The notes below the pieces were generated by a model that saw nothing but the letters and a program-made list of their open reading frames with translations, did no database searches and had not been told where the DNA came from. Below, piece by piece: positions 26,542 to 35,096 of a stretch of 64,000 nt of DNA. The DNA comes from Streptomyces sp. NBC_00459 (GTDB lineage: Bacteria > Actinomycetota > Actinomycetes > Streptomycetales > Streptomycetaceae). Position 1 is the first letter of the stretch; the number at the start of each line of letters is the position of its first letter. The DNA lies in assembly GCF_036013955.1 (NCBI RefSeq), contig NZ_CP107903.1:496001-560000 (forward strand), given 5' to 3'. Position numbers and translations under genes: made by a program.

Positions 26542-26574
26542 CCACGTCACCCCGAACGAGGGAAGGACGAGCTG

Positions 26575-27600
26575 TCAGCCGTCGACCGTGAGCGTCGGGG
26601 CGGGGCCGGTGCTGGCGCGCAGGGAGATGGGCGGTGCGAGGAGATGGTGGCGTGGGGCCGCGTCGGGGTGGTCGAGCCGCTCGACGAGCAGTTCGACGGC
26701 GAGCCGGCCCAGTTGCTCGGCCGGTACGTCCGCCGCGGTGAGCTGCGGGGTCACGGTCTCCGCCCACCGTCCGGCCACGACCCCGGTGAGGGAGAAGTCG
26801 CGCGGTACGTGCCGTCCTGCCACGGCCAGGCCCCGGTAGAGACCGCCGAGCGCGGCCTCGTTCAGGGTGACCAGTGCCGTGGTGTCGGGGTCCTCGTGAA
26901 GGATCCGCTCCAGGCAGTCCTGCCCGGACGGTGCGTCGTCGCCGCAGCAGTACGTCCGTACGGTGAGCCCGCGTTCGGCCGCGGCCTTGGTGAAGCCGTC
27001 GAGACCGCGGTGCGCCGACTCGTAGCCGGCCCGCAGCAGGTGCTCGGGCCGGTTCACGAAGGCGATCCGGCGGTGTCCCAGGTCGGCGAGGTGGTTGACG
27101 CAGGCCGCCGCCAGTGCCGTGTGGTCGAGACCGACCCACCAGTCCTGGTCCGAGCCCGCCGTGCGGCCGATGCAGACGGCGGGGAAGTTCTCCTCGCCCA
27201 GGTGGTCGACCCGGTCGTCCTGGAGCCTGATCTCCATGAGGATCGCGCCGTCGACCCGGCGCTCCGCCAGCAGCCGCTGGAACGAGCGGTCGCTGTCCAC
27301 ACCGCTCGGGGAGAGCAGCACGTCGTAGTCGTACGCCGCCGCGGCCTCCACCACGCTGCCGATGAAGTCGAGCTGCATGCCGGTGTAGTGGTTCCCGGCC
27401 GGCGGGAAGACCAGGCCGATGGTGCTGGTCCGGCCGTTGGCCAGGGCACGTGCGCTGGCGTTGGGCCGATAGCCCAGCTCGTCGATCACCTGCTGGATCC
27501 TGCGCCGGGTCTCCTCCGAGACGGAGCGCTTGCCGCTCAGCGCGTAGGACACGGTGCTCCGCGAGACACCGGCCCGCTTGGCGATCTCCCCGATGTTCAC
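26575..27600 (-). CDS. LacI-family transcriptional regulator
   Basis: A 341-residue repressor. The helix-turn-helix is at the N-terminus (IGEIAKRAGVSRSTVSYALSGKRSVSEETRRRI), followed by the hinge YRPNASARALA and a periplasmic-binding-like effector domain (TIGLVFPPAG, AILMEIRLQ, WWVGLDHTALA, HRRIAFVNRPE). The GTG at 27600 follows AGAGGAG. The hinge and helix 3 type fit a palindrome centred on CCGG, and two perfect CGAACCGGTTCG sites flank the divergent promoter. It should repress itself and the neighbouring secreted glycosidase until a glycan breakdown product binds. The inducer is unknown. Confidence 0.92.
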   Translation of the reverse strand: MNIGEIAKRAGVSRSTVSYALSGKRSVSEETRRRIQQVIDELGYRPNASARALANGRTSTIGLVFPPAGNHYTGMQLDFIGSVVEAAAAYDYDVLLSPSGVDSDRSFQRLLAERRVDGAILMEIRLQDDRVDHLGEENFPAVCIGRTAGSDQDWWVGLDHTALAAACVNHLADLGHRRIAFVNRPEHLLRAGYESAHRGLDGFTKAAAERGLTVRTYCCGDDAPSGQDCLERILHEDPDTTALVTLNEAALGGLYRGLAVAGRHVPRDFSLTGVVAGRWAETVTPQLTAADVPAEQLGRLAVELLVERLDHPDAAPRHHLLAPPISLRASTGPAPTLTVDG

Positions 27601-27613
27601 GCCACTCCTCTGT

Positions 27614-27625
27614 CGAACCGGTTCG
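27614..27625. promoter_or_regulatory. LacI-type operator 1
   Basis: A perfect palindrome CGAACCGGTTCG located 14 bases upstream of the LacI regulator start. The centre CCGG with flanking AA/TT is a classical LacI-family operator. Confidence 0.75.
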
Positions 27626-27757
27626 CGTGAAGGCACGCTAAGAGCGGAGGCGGCCGATGTCAATGACGAACACGGATCTCCGAACATCCGTCAGCCTATC
27701 CATGTTGAAGGTATTGCTCACCGCTTTTCGGCGGTGCTAACTTCCGGCACGCATTCT

Positions 27758-27771
27758 TCGAACCGGTTCGA
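27758..27771. promoter_or_regulatory. LacI-type operator 2
   Basis: A perfect 14-base palindrome TCGAACCGGTTCGA, with its last base 32 bases before the glycosidase GTG start. It is identical in the core to operator 1, and the centres are 145 bases apart, allowing cooperative binding or looping. Confidence 0.8.
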
Positions 27772-27803
27772 CAGTCATGACGGATCACCTCACGGAGACC
27801 TCA

Positions 27804-30503
27804 GTGCGACGCACCCGCAGCAGAACCACAGCCGGCGCCACCGCCGTCACCGCCCTCGCCGCCCTGCTCGCCGTACCCGCCACCGGCGGCACGGCCCGCG
27901 CGGCGGAACCCGAACGGCTCACCATCGACCTCGCCACCGACACCGGCGCCTTCCACGGCGGTGCCTCCGGCTCGCTCTACGGCGTGTACGGCGACGGCGT
28001 GCCCAGCCGCAACGTCCTTGAGGGCATGCACGTCCGTACGGTGTCGACGAAGGCACAGGACGGCCCCCAGCACCCGGGTGCGGACGCCCTGGAGATGCTG
28101 CCGCCGTTCGTGGACTCGGGCGGCAAGGACGTCTACGTCTACATGACCGACATCTACCGCGGCTTCCCCTACCAGTGGCCGGGGGCGGACGGTCCGGCAC
28201 GGCTCGCCGACTTCAAGGAGAAGATCAGGAAGCAGGTCCAGCAGGTCCTGACCCTGGACGACGCGTACAAGGACCACGTCGTGTACGTCCCCTTCAACGA
28301 GCCCGAAGGGAACATGTTCGGCACCGGCGAGTGGAGCTACAACAAGGTCTCCTGGCTCGACGACCCGCAGTACTACTTCGCGGCCTGGAAGGAGGTCTAC
28401 CACCTCATCAAGGGCCTCGACCCGGACGCCCGCATCGCGGGACCCAACACCAGCGTCCTCTACGACCAGGTCAAGGGCTTCCTGCGATACGCCAAGTCCA
28501 ATGCCGTGGTGCCGGACGTGATGACCTGGCACGAACTGTCGTCACCCGCGGCGGTCCGCACCAACGTGGCGAAGTACCGGCAGATGGAGAAGGACGTCGG
28601 CGTCGGCCCGCTGCCGGTCAACGTGAACGAGTACGGCCACAACTACCACCTCTCCGTGCCCGGTCAGGTCGTCCAGTGGGTCTCCGCCATCGAGGAGTCG
28701 AAGATCGACGCGGACCTCGCCTACTGGAACATCGACGGCAACCTCAACGACTCGGCGGTGGAGGCCAACAAGGGCAACGGCCAGTGGTGGCTGTTCAACG
28801 CCTACGGGCAGATGTCCGGCCACACGGTCGAGGTGACCGCCCCGCATCCCAACCAGCAGTACACCCTCCAGGGCGTCGCCACCCTCGACGAGTCCAAGAA
28901 GCAGTCGCGGGCGATCTTCGGCGGCAAGAGCGGTGACGCCGACGTCGTCTTCCGGAACATCGACCCCGCACTGTTCGGCAAGGCCGTGCACGCCACCGTG
29001 CAGGAGATTCCCTGGACCGGCCAGGTCGGCGACTCCGCCCAGCCGCTGCGGCTGGCCGACCGGGAGCTGACGGTCGGCGCGGACGGCGCCGTCACCCTGC
29101 CCATGACCGGCATGAACGAGATGTCTGCCTACCAGGTCATCCTCTCCCCCGGCGGCCACGGCGCAGTGTCCGTCGAGCCCTCGGTGAGCTGGCGCAGGAC
29201 GTACGAGGCCGAGAACGCCACCTACACCGGCGGCGGTTACTCGAAGAACGGCCCCGAGGGCACGCCCTCCAACGTGGGCGGGTTCGCCACGTCCGGGACC
29301 TACAACGTCGGCGGCCTGCGCACCGGGTCCGACGGGGTCCTCGGCTTCGACGTGGAGGTCCCGCAGGACGGCACGTACGACCTCAGTGTGTTCGCCAACT
29401 CCTACAACCTGTACGACCTGGTGAAGGCGCAGGGGCCCACCAACGTCTTCCTGCGTGTCGACGGCGCCGATCCGCAGGAGCTCAGGCTGCCGCTCGGTTA
29501 CAAGTGGGTGGTCTGGGGCCACACCGACACCACGGTGAAGCTGACCGCCGGCAAGCACCGCATCACCCTCGCCGCAAAGGACCCCGACCTGGGTGCCACC
29601 AAGGGCGACGCCATCATCGACAAGGTCGACCTCGCGCTGCGGGACGCGCGGGTGACCGCACCCGCGGTCTACGAGGCCGAGTACGCCACCCTCGCCGGAA
29701 CCCTGCCCACCTACACCCGCCCCGGCGCCTCGGGCCCCGGCACGGTCCCGCTGGCCAAGGGCGACTCCGCGACCTTCTGGGTCCACTCCCCCACCGACGG
29801 TGAATCGACCGTGTACGTCGACCACTTGGGCGGCGGCCGAGCGAGCCTCTCCCTCAACGGTGAGAAGCTCGACGTTCCCAAGGTCGGGGGTGACAAGAAG
29901 GGCAGAGACCGGGTGCGGGTGTTCCTGTCCGGCGGCATCAACAAGATCACCGTCACCGGCGCCTCACGGACACTGGTCCTCGACCGGCTGCGGGTCAGGA
30001 GGTCCAGCGGCACGCTGACGACCAGGATCTACCAGGCGGAGGACGGCCGGCTGAGCGGTGCCGCCAAGGTGACCGACGCGTACCCCTTCGCCACCGGCGG
30101 CAGGGCGGTCACCGACATCGGAGACGGCAGGGCCAACGCCCTCACCCTCGACGTCGTCGCCGACAAGGCCGGCCGGCACGCCGTGACCGTCCGCTACTCC
30201 AACGCGGAACAGCCGCCCGCCACGCACTACAACCCCGACCCGATCGCCCGGCACGCCGACCTCTCCGTCAACGGCGGGCCGGCCCGCCGGGTGCTGTTCC
30301 CGACGACCTTCCACTTCAACAACTTCTGGGAGCTGACCGTCCCGCTCACCCTGAAGAAGGGAACCAACCGGCTCACCTTCACTGCCGAGGAACTGCCCGA
30401 CTTCAACGGCGACACCTACAACCAGTACGACCAGCGATCCCCGTACGCACCGGTCATCGACCGCATCGCCGTCACCCCCATCACGGAGAAGCGGCCCGGG
30501 TGA
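27804..30503 (+). CDS. Secreted clan-A-like glycoside hydrolase with CBM35-like modules
   Basis: An 899-residue exported enzyme with a Sec signal ending near residue 33. A TIM-barrel-like catalytic domain covers about 40-330. Its putative acid/base is Glu166 in PFNEPEGN and its nucleophile Glu276 in NVNEYGHN, a pair typical of clan GH-A (GH39/GH5-like); the exact family is not certain. Three carbohydrate-binding modules of CBM35/CBM6 type start at about residues 467 (YEAENATYTGG), 622 (YEAEYATLAG) and 742 (YQAEDGRLSG). The GTG at 27804 is chosen for the GGAG seven bases upstream; an in-frame ATG at 27777 sits against the operator. It is controlled by the divergent LacI repressor. Confidence 0.8.
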   Translation: MRRTRSRTTAGATAVTALAALLAVPATGGTARAAEPERLTIDLATDTGAFHGGASGSLYGVYGDGVPSRNVLEGMHVRTVSTKAQDGPQHPGADALEMLPPFVDSGGKDVYVYMTDIYRGFPYQWPGADGPARLADFKEKIRKQVQQVLTLDDAYKDHVVYVPFNEPEGNMFGTGEWSYNKVSWLDDPQYYFAAWKEVYHLIKGLDPDARIAGPNTSVLYDQVKGFLRYAKSNAVVPDVMTWHELSSPAAVRTNVAKYRQMEKDVGVGPLPVNVNEYGHNYHLSVPGQVVQWVSAIEESKIDADLAYWNIDGNLNDSAVEANKGNGQWWLFNAYGQMSGHTVEVTAPHPNQQYTLQGVATLDESKKQSRAIFGGKSGDADVVFRNIDPALFGKAVHATVQEIPWTGQVGDSAQPLRLADRELTVGADGAVTLPMTGMNEMSAYQVILSPGGHGAVSVEPSVSWRRTYEAENATYTGGGYSKNGPEGTPSNVGGFATSGTYNVGGLRTGSDGVLGFDVEVPQDGTYDLSVFANSYNLYDLVKAQGPTNVFLRVDGADPQELRLPLGYKWVVWGHTDTTVKLTAGKHRITLAAKDPDLGATKGDAIIDKVDLALRDARVTAPAVYEAEYATLAGTLPTYTRPGASGPGTVPLAKGDSATFWVHSPTDGESTVYVDHLGGGRASLSLNGEKLDVPKVGGDKKGRDRVRVFLSGGINKITVTGASRTLVLDRLRVRRSSGTLTTRIYQAEDGRLSGAAKVTDAYPFATGGRAVTDIGDGRANALTLDVVADKAGRHAVTVRYSNAEQPPATHYNPDPIARHADLSVNGGPARRVLFPTTFHFNNFWELTVPLTLKKGTNRLTFTAEELPDFNGDTYNQYDQRSPYAPVIDRIAVTPITEKRPG

Positions 30504-30509
30504 CGCCCC

Positions 30510-30535
30510 GGCCCGGGCCCTCCTCGGCCCGGGCC
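30510..30535 (+). terminator. Hairpin terminator after the glycosidase
   Basis: GGCCCGGGCC repeats as its own complement across a six-base loop (CTCCTC), giving a 10-bp GC stem seven bases after the glycosidase stop. No U-tract follows, as is common in Streptomyces. Confidence 0.6.
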
Positions 30536-30556
30536 CTCTGCCGTCGGCGAATCTGC
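30536..30556. promoter_or_regulatory. Candidate PopR half-sites upstream of clpP3
   Basis: Two TCTGC elements (CTCTGCC at 30536-30542 and ATCTGC around 30551-30556) lie in the clpP3 upstream region, with GGCGAA between them. PopR sites in Streptomyces lividans are, as I recall, TTCTGCC-type inverted repeats; these are degenerate matches only. A better TTCTGCC half-site lies at 32425. Confidence 0.2.
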
Positions 30557-30678
30557 TGCGGGCCGAGAAACCGGCCTCCGTCGTCGAGTCGGGTCGAGAG
30601 TGGGAAGCGCGGAGCCATCCGCCGATCGACGAACCACGACCCACGATCGATGACTCAACGACTCGACGAGGAGCCCCT

Positions 30679-31335
30679 ATGTCCCTGCTCACCACCGCCG
30701 GTCCCTGGCCGGCGCTGCTGCCCCGGGCCGAGGAGGGCGACACCCCGCCCTCCCGGTTCGACGACCATCTCGCCGCCCAACTGCTCGCCCAGCGCATCGT
30801 GTTCCTCGGAACGCAGGTCGACGAGGTCTCGGCGAACCGGATCTGCGTCCAGTTGCTCCTGCTGTCGGCGGAGGACCCGCGCACCGACATCAGCCTGTAC
30901 ATCAACAGCCCCGGCGGCTCGGTGACGGCGGGCCTCGCCATCTACGACACCATGCAGCTGATCCCCAACGACGTGTCCACGCTCGCCATGGGATTCGCGG
31001 CCAGCATGGGCCAGTTCCTGCTCAGCGTCGGCGCGCCCGGCAAGCGGTACGCGCTGCCGAACGCGCGGATCATGATGCACCAGCCGTCGGCCGGTATCGG
31101 CGGGACCACCGCCGACATCGAGATCCAGGCGGAGAACCTGGAGTTCACGAAGCGGGCCGTCGAGCGGATCACCGCCCAGCACACCGGCCAGAGCGAGGAG
31201 ACCATCTCGCGGGACGGCGACCGCGACCGCTGGTTCACGGCCGAACAGGCCAAGGAGTACGGCATGGTGGACCGGGTGGTCGGCTCGCTGGCCGACGTGC
31301 GCCCGGCCGCCTCGCGACGACGGATGGGGCTCTGA
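30679..31335 (+). CDS. clpP3: ATP-dependent Clp protease proteolytic subunit ClpP3
   Basis: A 218-residue S14 peptidase. The catalytic serine is Ser109 in [11 protein letters not shown] and the histidine is His134 in IMMHQPSAG; the acidic residue lies in the [11 protein letters not shown] region. The oligomerisation sequence [19 protein letters not shown] is intact. The N-terminus is slightly long (about 25 residues before the core). It works with ClpX or ClpC unfoldases in a tetradecameric chamber. GACGAGGAGCCCCT precedes the ATG. It is followed after one base by clpP4 and then a convergent PopR-type gene, the standard Streptomyces backup Clp locus induced when ClpP1P2 is compromised. Confidence 0.9.
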   Translation: MSLLTTAGPWPALLPRAEEGDTPPSRFDDHLAAQLLAQRIVFLGTQVDEVSANRICVQLLLLSAEDPRTDISLYINSPGGSVTAGLAIYDTMQLIPNDVSTLAMGFAASMGQFLLSVGAPGKRYALPNARIMMHQPSAGIGGTTADIEIQAENLEFTKRAVERITAQHTGQSEETISRDGDRDRWFTAEQAKEYGMVDRVVGSLADVRPAASRRRMGL

Positions 31336-31336
31336 C

Positions 31337-31939
31337 ATGGGGACGTACACGATTCCGAACGTCGTCGAGCGCACCCCGCAGGGCGAGCGGTCGTACGACG
31401 TGTTCAGCCGGCTGCTGTCCGAGCGGATCATCTTTCTCGGCACCGAGATCGACGACGGCGTCGCCAACGTCGTCATCGCACAACTCCTGCATCTGGAGTC
31501 GTCGTCACCGGAGCAGGAGATCGCGATCTACATCAACTCGCCCGGCGGCTCGTTCACTTCGCTCATGGCGATCTACGACACCATGACCTACGTGCGGGCG
31601 CCGATCTCGACGTTCTGTGTCGGCCAGGCGGCCTCGACCGCGGCGGTACTGCTTGCCGGAGGCGATCCCGGCCGCCGGTTCGTCCTCGAACACGCCCGGG
31701 TGCTGCTGGGCCAGCCGGCCAGCGGCGGCCACCGGGGCACAGTGTCCGACCTGGCCGTCCAGGCCAGGGAGATGGTCCGCATCCGCGCACAGGTCGAGGA
31801 GGTGCTCTCCCGGCACACGCACCACGACGTGACGACCCTGCGCGCGGACATGGACCGCGACAAGGTGTTCACCGCCGCGGAGGCGGTGGCCTACGGCCTG
31901 GCCGACGAGGTGGTGAGCCGCCGCCTGGCCGATGTCTGA
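31337..31939 (+). CDS. clpP4: ClpP4 paralogue lacking the catalytic histidine
   Basis: A 200-residue ClpP-family subunit co-transcribed with clpP3. The serine is present (Ser100 in [11 protein letters not shown]) and the structural SPGGS loop is intact. The histidine of the usual MMHQP motif is replaced by glycine: the sequence reads [11 protein letters not shown], with Gly125 encoded by GGC at 31709-31711. Without the triad histidine this subunit should be catalytically dead or rely on its partner, so it is probably structural or regulatory in a mixed ClpP3-ClpP4 ring. The surrounding codons read normally and the C-terminus is complete, so this is not a frameshift effect. Confidence 0.85.
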   Translation: MGTYTIPNVVERTPQGERSYDVFSRLLSERIIFLGTEIDDGVANVVIAQLLHLESSSPEQEIAIYINSPGGSFTSLMAIYDTMTYVRAPISTFCVGQAASTAAVLLAGGDPGRRFVLEHARVLLGQPASGGHRGTVSDLAVQAREMVRIRAQVEEVLSRHTHHDVTTLRADMDRDKVFTAAEAVAYGLADEVVSRRLADV

Positions 31940-31972
31940 CGGCGGCACGTCGGACGGGCGCGCGCCAGCCTG

Positions 31973-32380
31973 CTAGGCGACCAGGCACAGCCCGTTGTAC
32001 GGGGTGGAGGTCGTCGCACGCGCCCTGGTACGGCTTCGGGTGTGCCGTGTCAGCTCGCTCTGGGTCAGGGACAGCAGGTCTCCCAGGCCCAGGCCGAGGG
32101 CCCCGGCGGCCGCCGCGAGGACCTCCGAGGAGGCTTCCTTGCGGCCCCGCTCCAGCTCCGACAGGTAGGGCATGGAGATCCTGGCCGCGTCGGCGACATC
32201 CTTGAGGGTGCGTTCCTGGGCGAGCCGTTCGCGGCGCAGGACGTCGCCGACCAGATCTCGGAAGAGCGGTTCCCTGGGTGCGGGCCGCTCCGGGGTCATC
32301 GGGGCGGCGGGAGCCGGAGCCGGTGCGGTCTTCGGACGCAGCGGGATCACGCGGGCCTGGTTCGGCGCTTGATTGCTCAC
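31973..32380 (-). CDS. popR: PopR-like helix-turn-helix regulator
   Basis: A 135-residue XRE-type regulator. A proline/alanine-rich N-terminus precedes the helix-turn-helix at about residues 50-100 (RTLKDVADAARISMPYLSELERGRKEASSEVL), and the tail ends in hydrophobic residues LCLVA. In Streptomyces lividans PopR activates clpP3-clpP4 and is itself destroyed by ClpP1P2 through its C-terminal alanines, so its level reports loss of the main protease; the tail here (VA) is compatible with that. The GTG at 32380 has AGGAG directly abutting it, closer than ideal, so a later start (for example ATG at 32299) is possible. It is convergent with clpP4, 33 bases away. Confidence 0.75.
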   Translation of the reverse strand: MSNQAPNQARVIPLRPKTAPAPAPAAPMTPERPAPREPLFRDLVGDVLRRERLAQERTLKDVADAARISMPYLSELERGRKEASSEVLAAAAGALGLGLGDLLSLTQSELTRHTRSRTRARATTSTPYNGLCLVA

Positions 32381-32476
32381 CTCCTCAGCCTAAAAGCGAT
32401 CGCTTCCGAGGGAAGGGGTCGGCATTCTGCCCTGGGTGGAATCACCACGACAGGACGAACGGGCCGAGGGGCGAAC
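32381..32476. promoter_or_regulatory. Divergent promoter region of popR and methyltransferase
   Basis: It contains the perfect 12-base palindrome AAGCGATCGCTT at 32394-32405 and, at 32425-32441, TTCTGCC-3-GGTGGAA. The latter matches a TTCTGCC/GGCAGAA inverted repeat at 12 of 14 positions and may be a PopR autoregulatory site. Confidence 0.35.
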
Positions 32477-33253
32477 ATGCTGCGGGACACATTCGACGAG
32501 GCGGCGGAACTGTACGACCGGGCCCGCCCCCGGTATCCAGAGACGCTCGTGGACGACCTGGTCCGCGCGGCCGGCCTCGGCCCGGGCAGCCGAGTCCTGG
32601 AGATCGCCCCGGGTACGGGTCAGCTCACCGTCCCGCTGGCCACTACGGGATGCCGGCTCACGGCCGTCGAGCTGGGCCCGTCCCTGGCGGCCGTGGCCCG
32701 GCACAACCTGCGGGCGTTTCCGCTGGCGGAGGTGACGGTCGCCGACTTCGAGCACTGGCCGCTGCCGCCCGAACCGTTCGACCTGGTCGTCTGCGCGACC
32801 GCGTTCCACTGGCTCGACCCGGCGGTACGGCTGCCCAGGATGGCTCGGGCGCTCCGGCCCGGCGGGCTTCTCGCGCTCGTCACCACGCACCATGTCAAGG
32901 GCGGCACCGTCGACTTCTTCCAGCGGGTGCAGCGCTGCTACGAGCAGTGGGACCCGGCCACGCCACCCGGCCTCCGGCAGGTCGACGAGGCCGACACCGC
33001 GACCGACACCGGCGAGCTGGACCGGTCCGAACACTTCGACGGTGTCGAAGTCCGGCGCCACGCACAGGACATCGCGTACTCCGTCGACGAGTACATCGAC
33101 GTCCTGCTCACCTATTCGAACCACCGCGCGCTGGACGCGCCCTCACGCGACGGCCTGCTCGCCGGTATCCGGGACCTGATCGACACGCGGTACGGCGGCC
33201 GGGTCGACAAGCGTTACCTCCATGAGCTGATCATGGCGAGACGAGTCTCCTGA
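32477..33253 (+). CDS. Class I SAM-dependent methyltransferase
   Basis: A 258-residue methyltransferase. Motif I is VLEIAPGTGQLTVPLA near residues 39-54, the acidic motif II VELGPSLAAVA follows, then FDLVVCATAFHWLDPAVRLP (post-II/IV) and LRPGGLLALVTTHHV (motif V). It resembles the UbiE/Ubie-like 'YafE' group acting on small molecules; the substrate is unknown. The ATG lies after GGGGCGAAC. It is divergent from popR and followed by a 309-base gap, so it is a single gene. Confidence 0.85.
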   Translation: MLRDTFDEAAELYDRARPRYPETLVDDLVRAAGLGPGSRVLEIAPGTGQLTVPLATTGCRLTAVELGPSLAAVARHNLRAFPLAEVTVADFEHWPLPPEPFDLVVCATAFHWLDPAVRLPRMARALRPGGLLALVTTHHVKGGTVDFFQRVQRCYEQWDPATPPGLRQVDEADTATDTGELDRSEHFDGVEVRRHAQDIAYSVDEYIDVLLTYSNHRALDAPSRDGLLAGIRDLIDTRYGGRVDKRYLHELIMARRVS

Positions 33254-33562
33254 GCGCACCACGAAGCCCTTCACAGCGAGTACATCGGGTGGGGTGCACC
33301 AGGACCGGGTGCTCTACGCCGATCCTCCGGGTGGCGTGGACCGCAATCGCTCCACGACGTCTACGCAGGCGCCACGATCAGCCCCGCAGTCCTTACTGCC
33401 AGGTCAACACCCATGGTTCTGCGGGCTTTTCGCACCGTGTGTCCACCGGTTTTTTTGCAGGGAGCAATATTTGTGGCATGCCCTGCGCCCGACCGGGTAC
33501 GCGCAGTCCGGTAACCGTTCCATCGTCCGCAGCTCGATGTTTTCGTGGGAGAGGTACAGGTA
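33254..33562. other. Upstream region of the SigB-type gene
   Basis: A 309-base gene-free stretch. The 3' half holds an uncommon T-tract (GGTTTTTTTGCAGGGAGCAATATTTG, in two pieces around 33448-33473) and a GGGTAC at 33495-33500 that resembles a SigB-family -10 element. No GTTT -35 element lies at the expected 14-16 base spacing, so autoregulation is only a possibility. Confidence 0.3.
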
Positions 33563-34450
33563 ATGGACACCGCCATGATCCGGTCGAAGGCAGAGGTCGC
33601 CATGGACACCGCCGGAGCCAGGACGGGTGACGCCCCACTGCCCGGGATCCCGGAACCGCGAAAGGTGGCCCCGCGTGACGCGCGGGAGCTGTCCCGCCAG
33701 TTCTTCAGGCGCATGAACGAACTCGAAGAGGGCACGCACGAGCACCAGTACGCGCGCAACACCCTGATCGAGATGAACATGTCGCTCGTGCGGTTCGCCG
33801 CCGGACGTTTCCGGGGCCGCGGCGACGACATGGAGGACATCGTCCAGGTCGGGATGATCGGCCTGATCAAGGCCATCGACCGGTTCGAGCTGTCCCGCGA
33901 GGTGGAGTTCACCTCGTTCGCGGTGCCGTACATCGTCGGTGAGATCAAGCGGTTCTTCCGTGACACGACCTGGGCGGTGCACGTACCGCGGCGCCTCCAG
34001 GAGCTGCGTGTCGAGCTGGCCAAGGCTCGCGAGGAACTGTCGAGCAGGCTGGACCGTGATCCGACGGTCGCCGAACTCGCCACACTGATGAACCTGTCGG
34101 AGGAGGAGGTCGTCGAAGGCCAGATCGCCTCCAACGGCTACAACTCCGCCTCCCTCGACGCCGCGTTGACCGGCGACGGGCCCGACGACGGTGAAGCGGT
34201 ACTGGCCGACTTCATCGGGGTCGAGGAACACGGCATGCGGCTGGTCGAGGACTTCCAGTCGCTCGCCCCGCTGCTCGCCGAACTCAGCGACCGGGACCAT
34301 CGGATCATCCATCTGCGGTTCGTCGAGGAGGCCACCCAGGCGGAGATCGGTGAGCTGCTCGGCTGCTCGCAGATGCATGTCTCCCGCCTGATCAAGCGCA
34401 TCATCACGCAGCTGCGCGAGGGCATGCTCGGCGAGCTGGACTACGCCTGA
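33563..34450 (+). CDS. SigB/SigF-family stress sigma factor
   Basis: A 295-residue sigma factor of the SigB/F/G type. Region 2 contains EDIVQVGMIGLIKAIDRFELSREVEFTSFAVPYIVGEIKRFFRDTTWAVHVPRRLQEL, a very typical block (about residues 88-145). Region 3 covers 150-215 (DRDPTVAELATLMNLSEEEVVEG). The region 4 helix-turn-helix is AEIGELLGCSQMHVSRLIKRI. Streptomyces carry many paralogues serving osmotic, oxidative or developmental stress, controlled by RsbW-like anti-sigma factors. The ATG at 33563 follows GGGAGAGG. The convergent downstream gene encodes such an ATPase, so a functional pairing is possible but not shown. Confidence 0.92.
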   Translation: MDTAMIRSKAEVAMDTAGARTGDAPLPGIPEPRKVAPRDARELSRQFFRRMNELEEGTHEHQYARNTLIEMNMSLVRFAAGRFRGRGDDMEDIVQVGMIGLIKAIDRFELSREVEFTSFAVPYIVGEIKRFFRDTTWAVHVPRRLQELRVELAKAREELSSRLDRDPTVAELATLMNLSEEEVVEGQIASNGYNSASLDAALTGDGPDDGEAVLADFIGVEEHGMRLVEDFQSLAPLLAELSDRDHRIIHLRFVEEATQAEIGELLGCSQMHVSRLIKRIITQLREGMLGELDYA

Positions 34451-34490
34451 CCTGCCTGTCGACCCTGTCGACCTGCCCGTCCCCATCAAC

Positions 34491-34529
34491 CGGTGAGTCG
34501 AGACCAGTGAGTCCGGTCTCGACTCACCG
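34491..34529. terminator. 15-bp perfect bidirectional hairpin
   Basis: CGGTGAGTCGAGACC pairs perfectly with GGTCTCGACTCACCG across a nine-base loop, between the convergent sigma and ATPase genes. The right arm includes the stop codon of the ATPase gene (34524-34526), so the structure serves both directions. Confidence 0.75.
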
Positions 34530-34991
34530 ATCGGGGTTGAGGGGATTGAGCGGCAGCACGGCCCTGACGTACTTGCCGACCGGCACCCGGCGGACGGTCA
34601 CCTCGGTGGCGAGTGCGTGGACGATCTCCAGACCGTGCCTGCCGATCCGTTCCGGGTCCCGGGGGTAGCGCAGAGGCAGCGCGGCGCTGCTGTCGTAGAC
34701 GGACACCGTCGCCGAGCTCTCCGTGCCCTCAAGTTCGAGAACGTACGGGCCGTGACTGTGCCGGTCCGCGTTGGTGACCAACTCACTGACCACCAGAACC
34801 AGTTCGCCGTCGATACGCTCGTCCGTCGGGGCGTACCACTCCTTCCTCAACTGCTCGAGGAATTTCGTGGCGAAGGCACGTGCCTCGGCGATGCAGCCCG
34901 GCTCGCCGGTGAAGTGCGTCGCCCTTCGTAGCGGTTCGACGGGGTCGCCGAAACCAGTCGGTATCACTGCTCCGCCCAGCTGTTCGATCAT
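34524..34991 (-). CDS. RsbW-like ATP-binding protein (anti-sigma/regulatory kinase)
   Basis: A 155-residue single-domain HATPase_c_2 protein. The N box is ELVTNADRHSHG, the G1-like box is VYDSSAALP and the G2-like box is RIGRHGLEIVHALA. These GHKL proteins bind anti-sigma antagonists or sigma factors; Streptomyces encodes many orphans. The typical partner organisation is tandem rather than convergent as here, so the cognate sigma is unproven. The ATG follows GAGAG at 34991. The coding end is embedded in the shared terminator. Confidence 0.85.
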   Translation of the reverse strand: MIEQLGGAVIPTGFGDPVEPLRRATHFTGEPGCIAEARAFATKFLEQLRKEWYAPTDERIDGELVLVVSELVTNADRHSHGPYVLELEGTESSATVSVYDSSAALPLRYPRDPERIGRHGLEIVHALATEVTVRRVPVGKYVRAVLPLNPLNPDR

Positions 34992-35096
34992 GTGCTGCTC
35001 TCTCGGTGGCCGGATCCGGCCGGACCCGGTCGCATCACTGCTCGTACCCAGAGTCGCGCTTCGCAGTCCACCGGTCTCCTCGGCCTCCCCCGGAAG

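Noticed and set aside
33495..33500. GGGTAC as a SigB-type promoter before the sigma gene
   Set aside because: No GTTT-like -35 element at 14-16 bases; kept only as a weak note.
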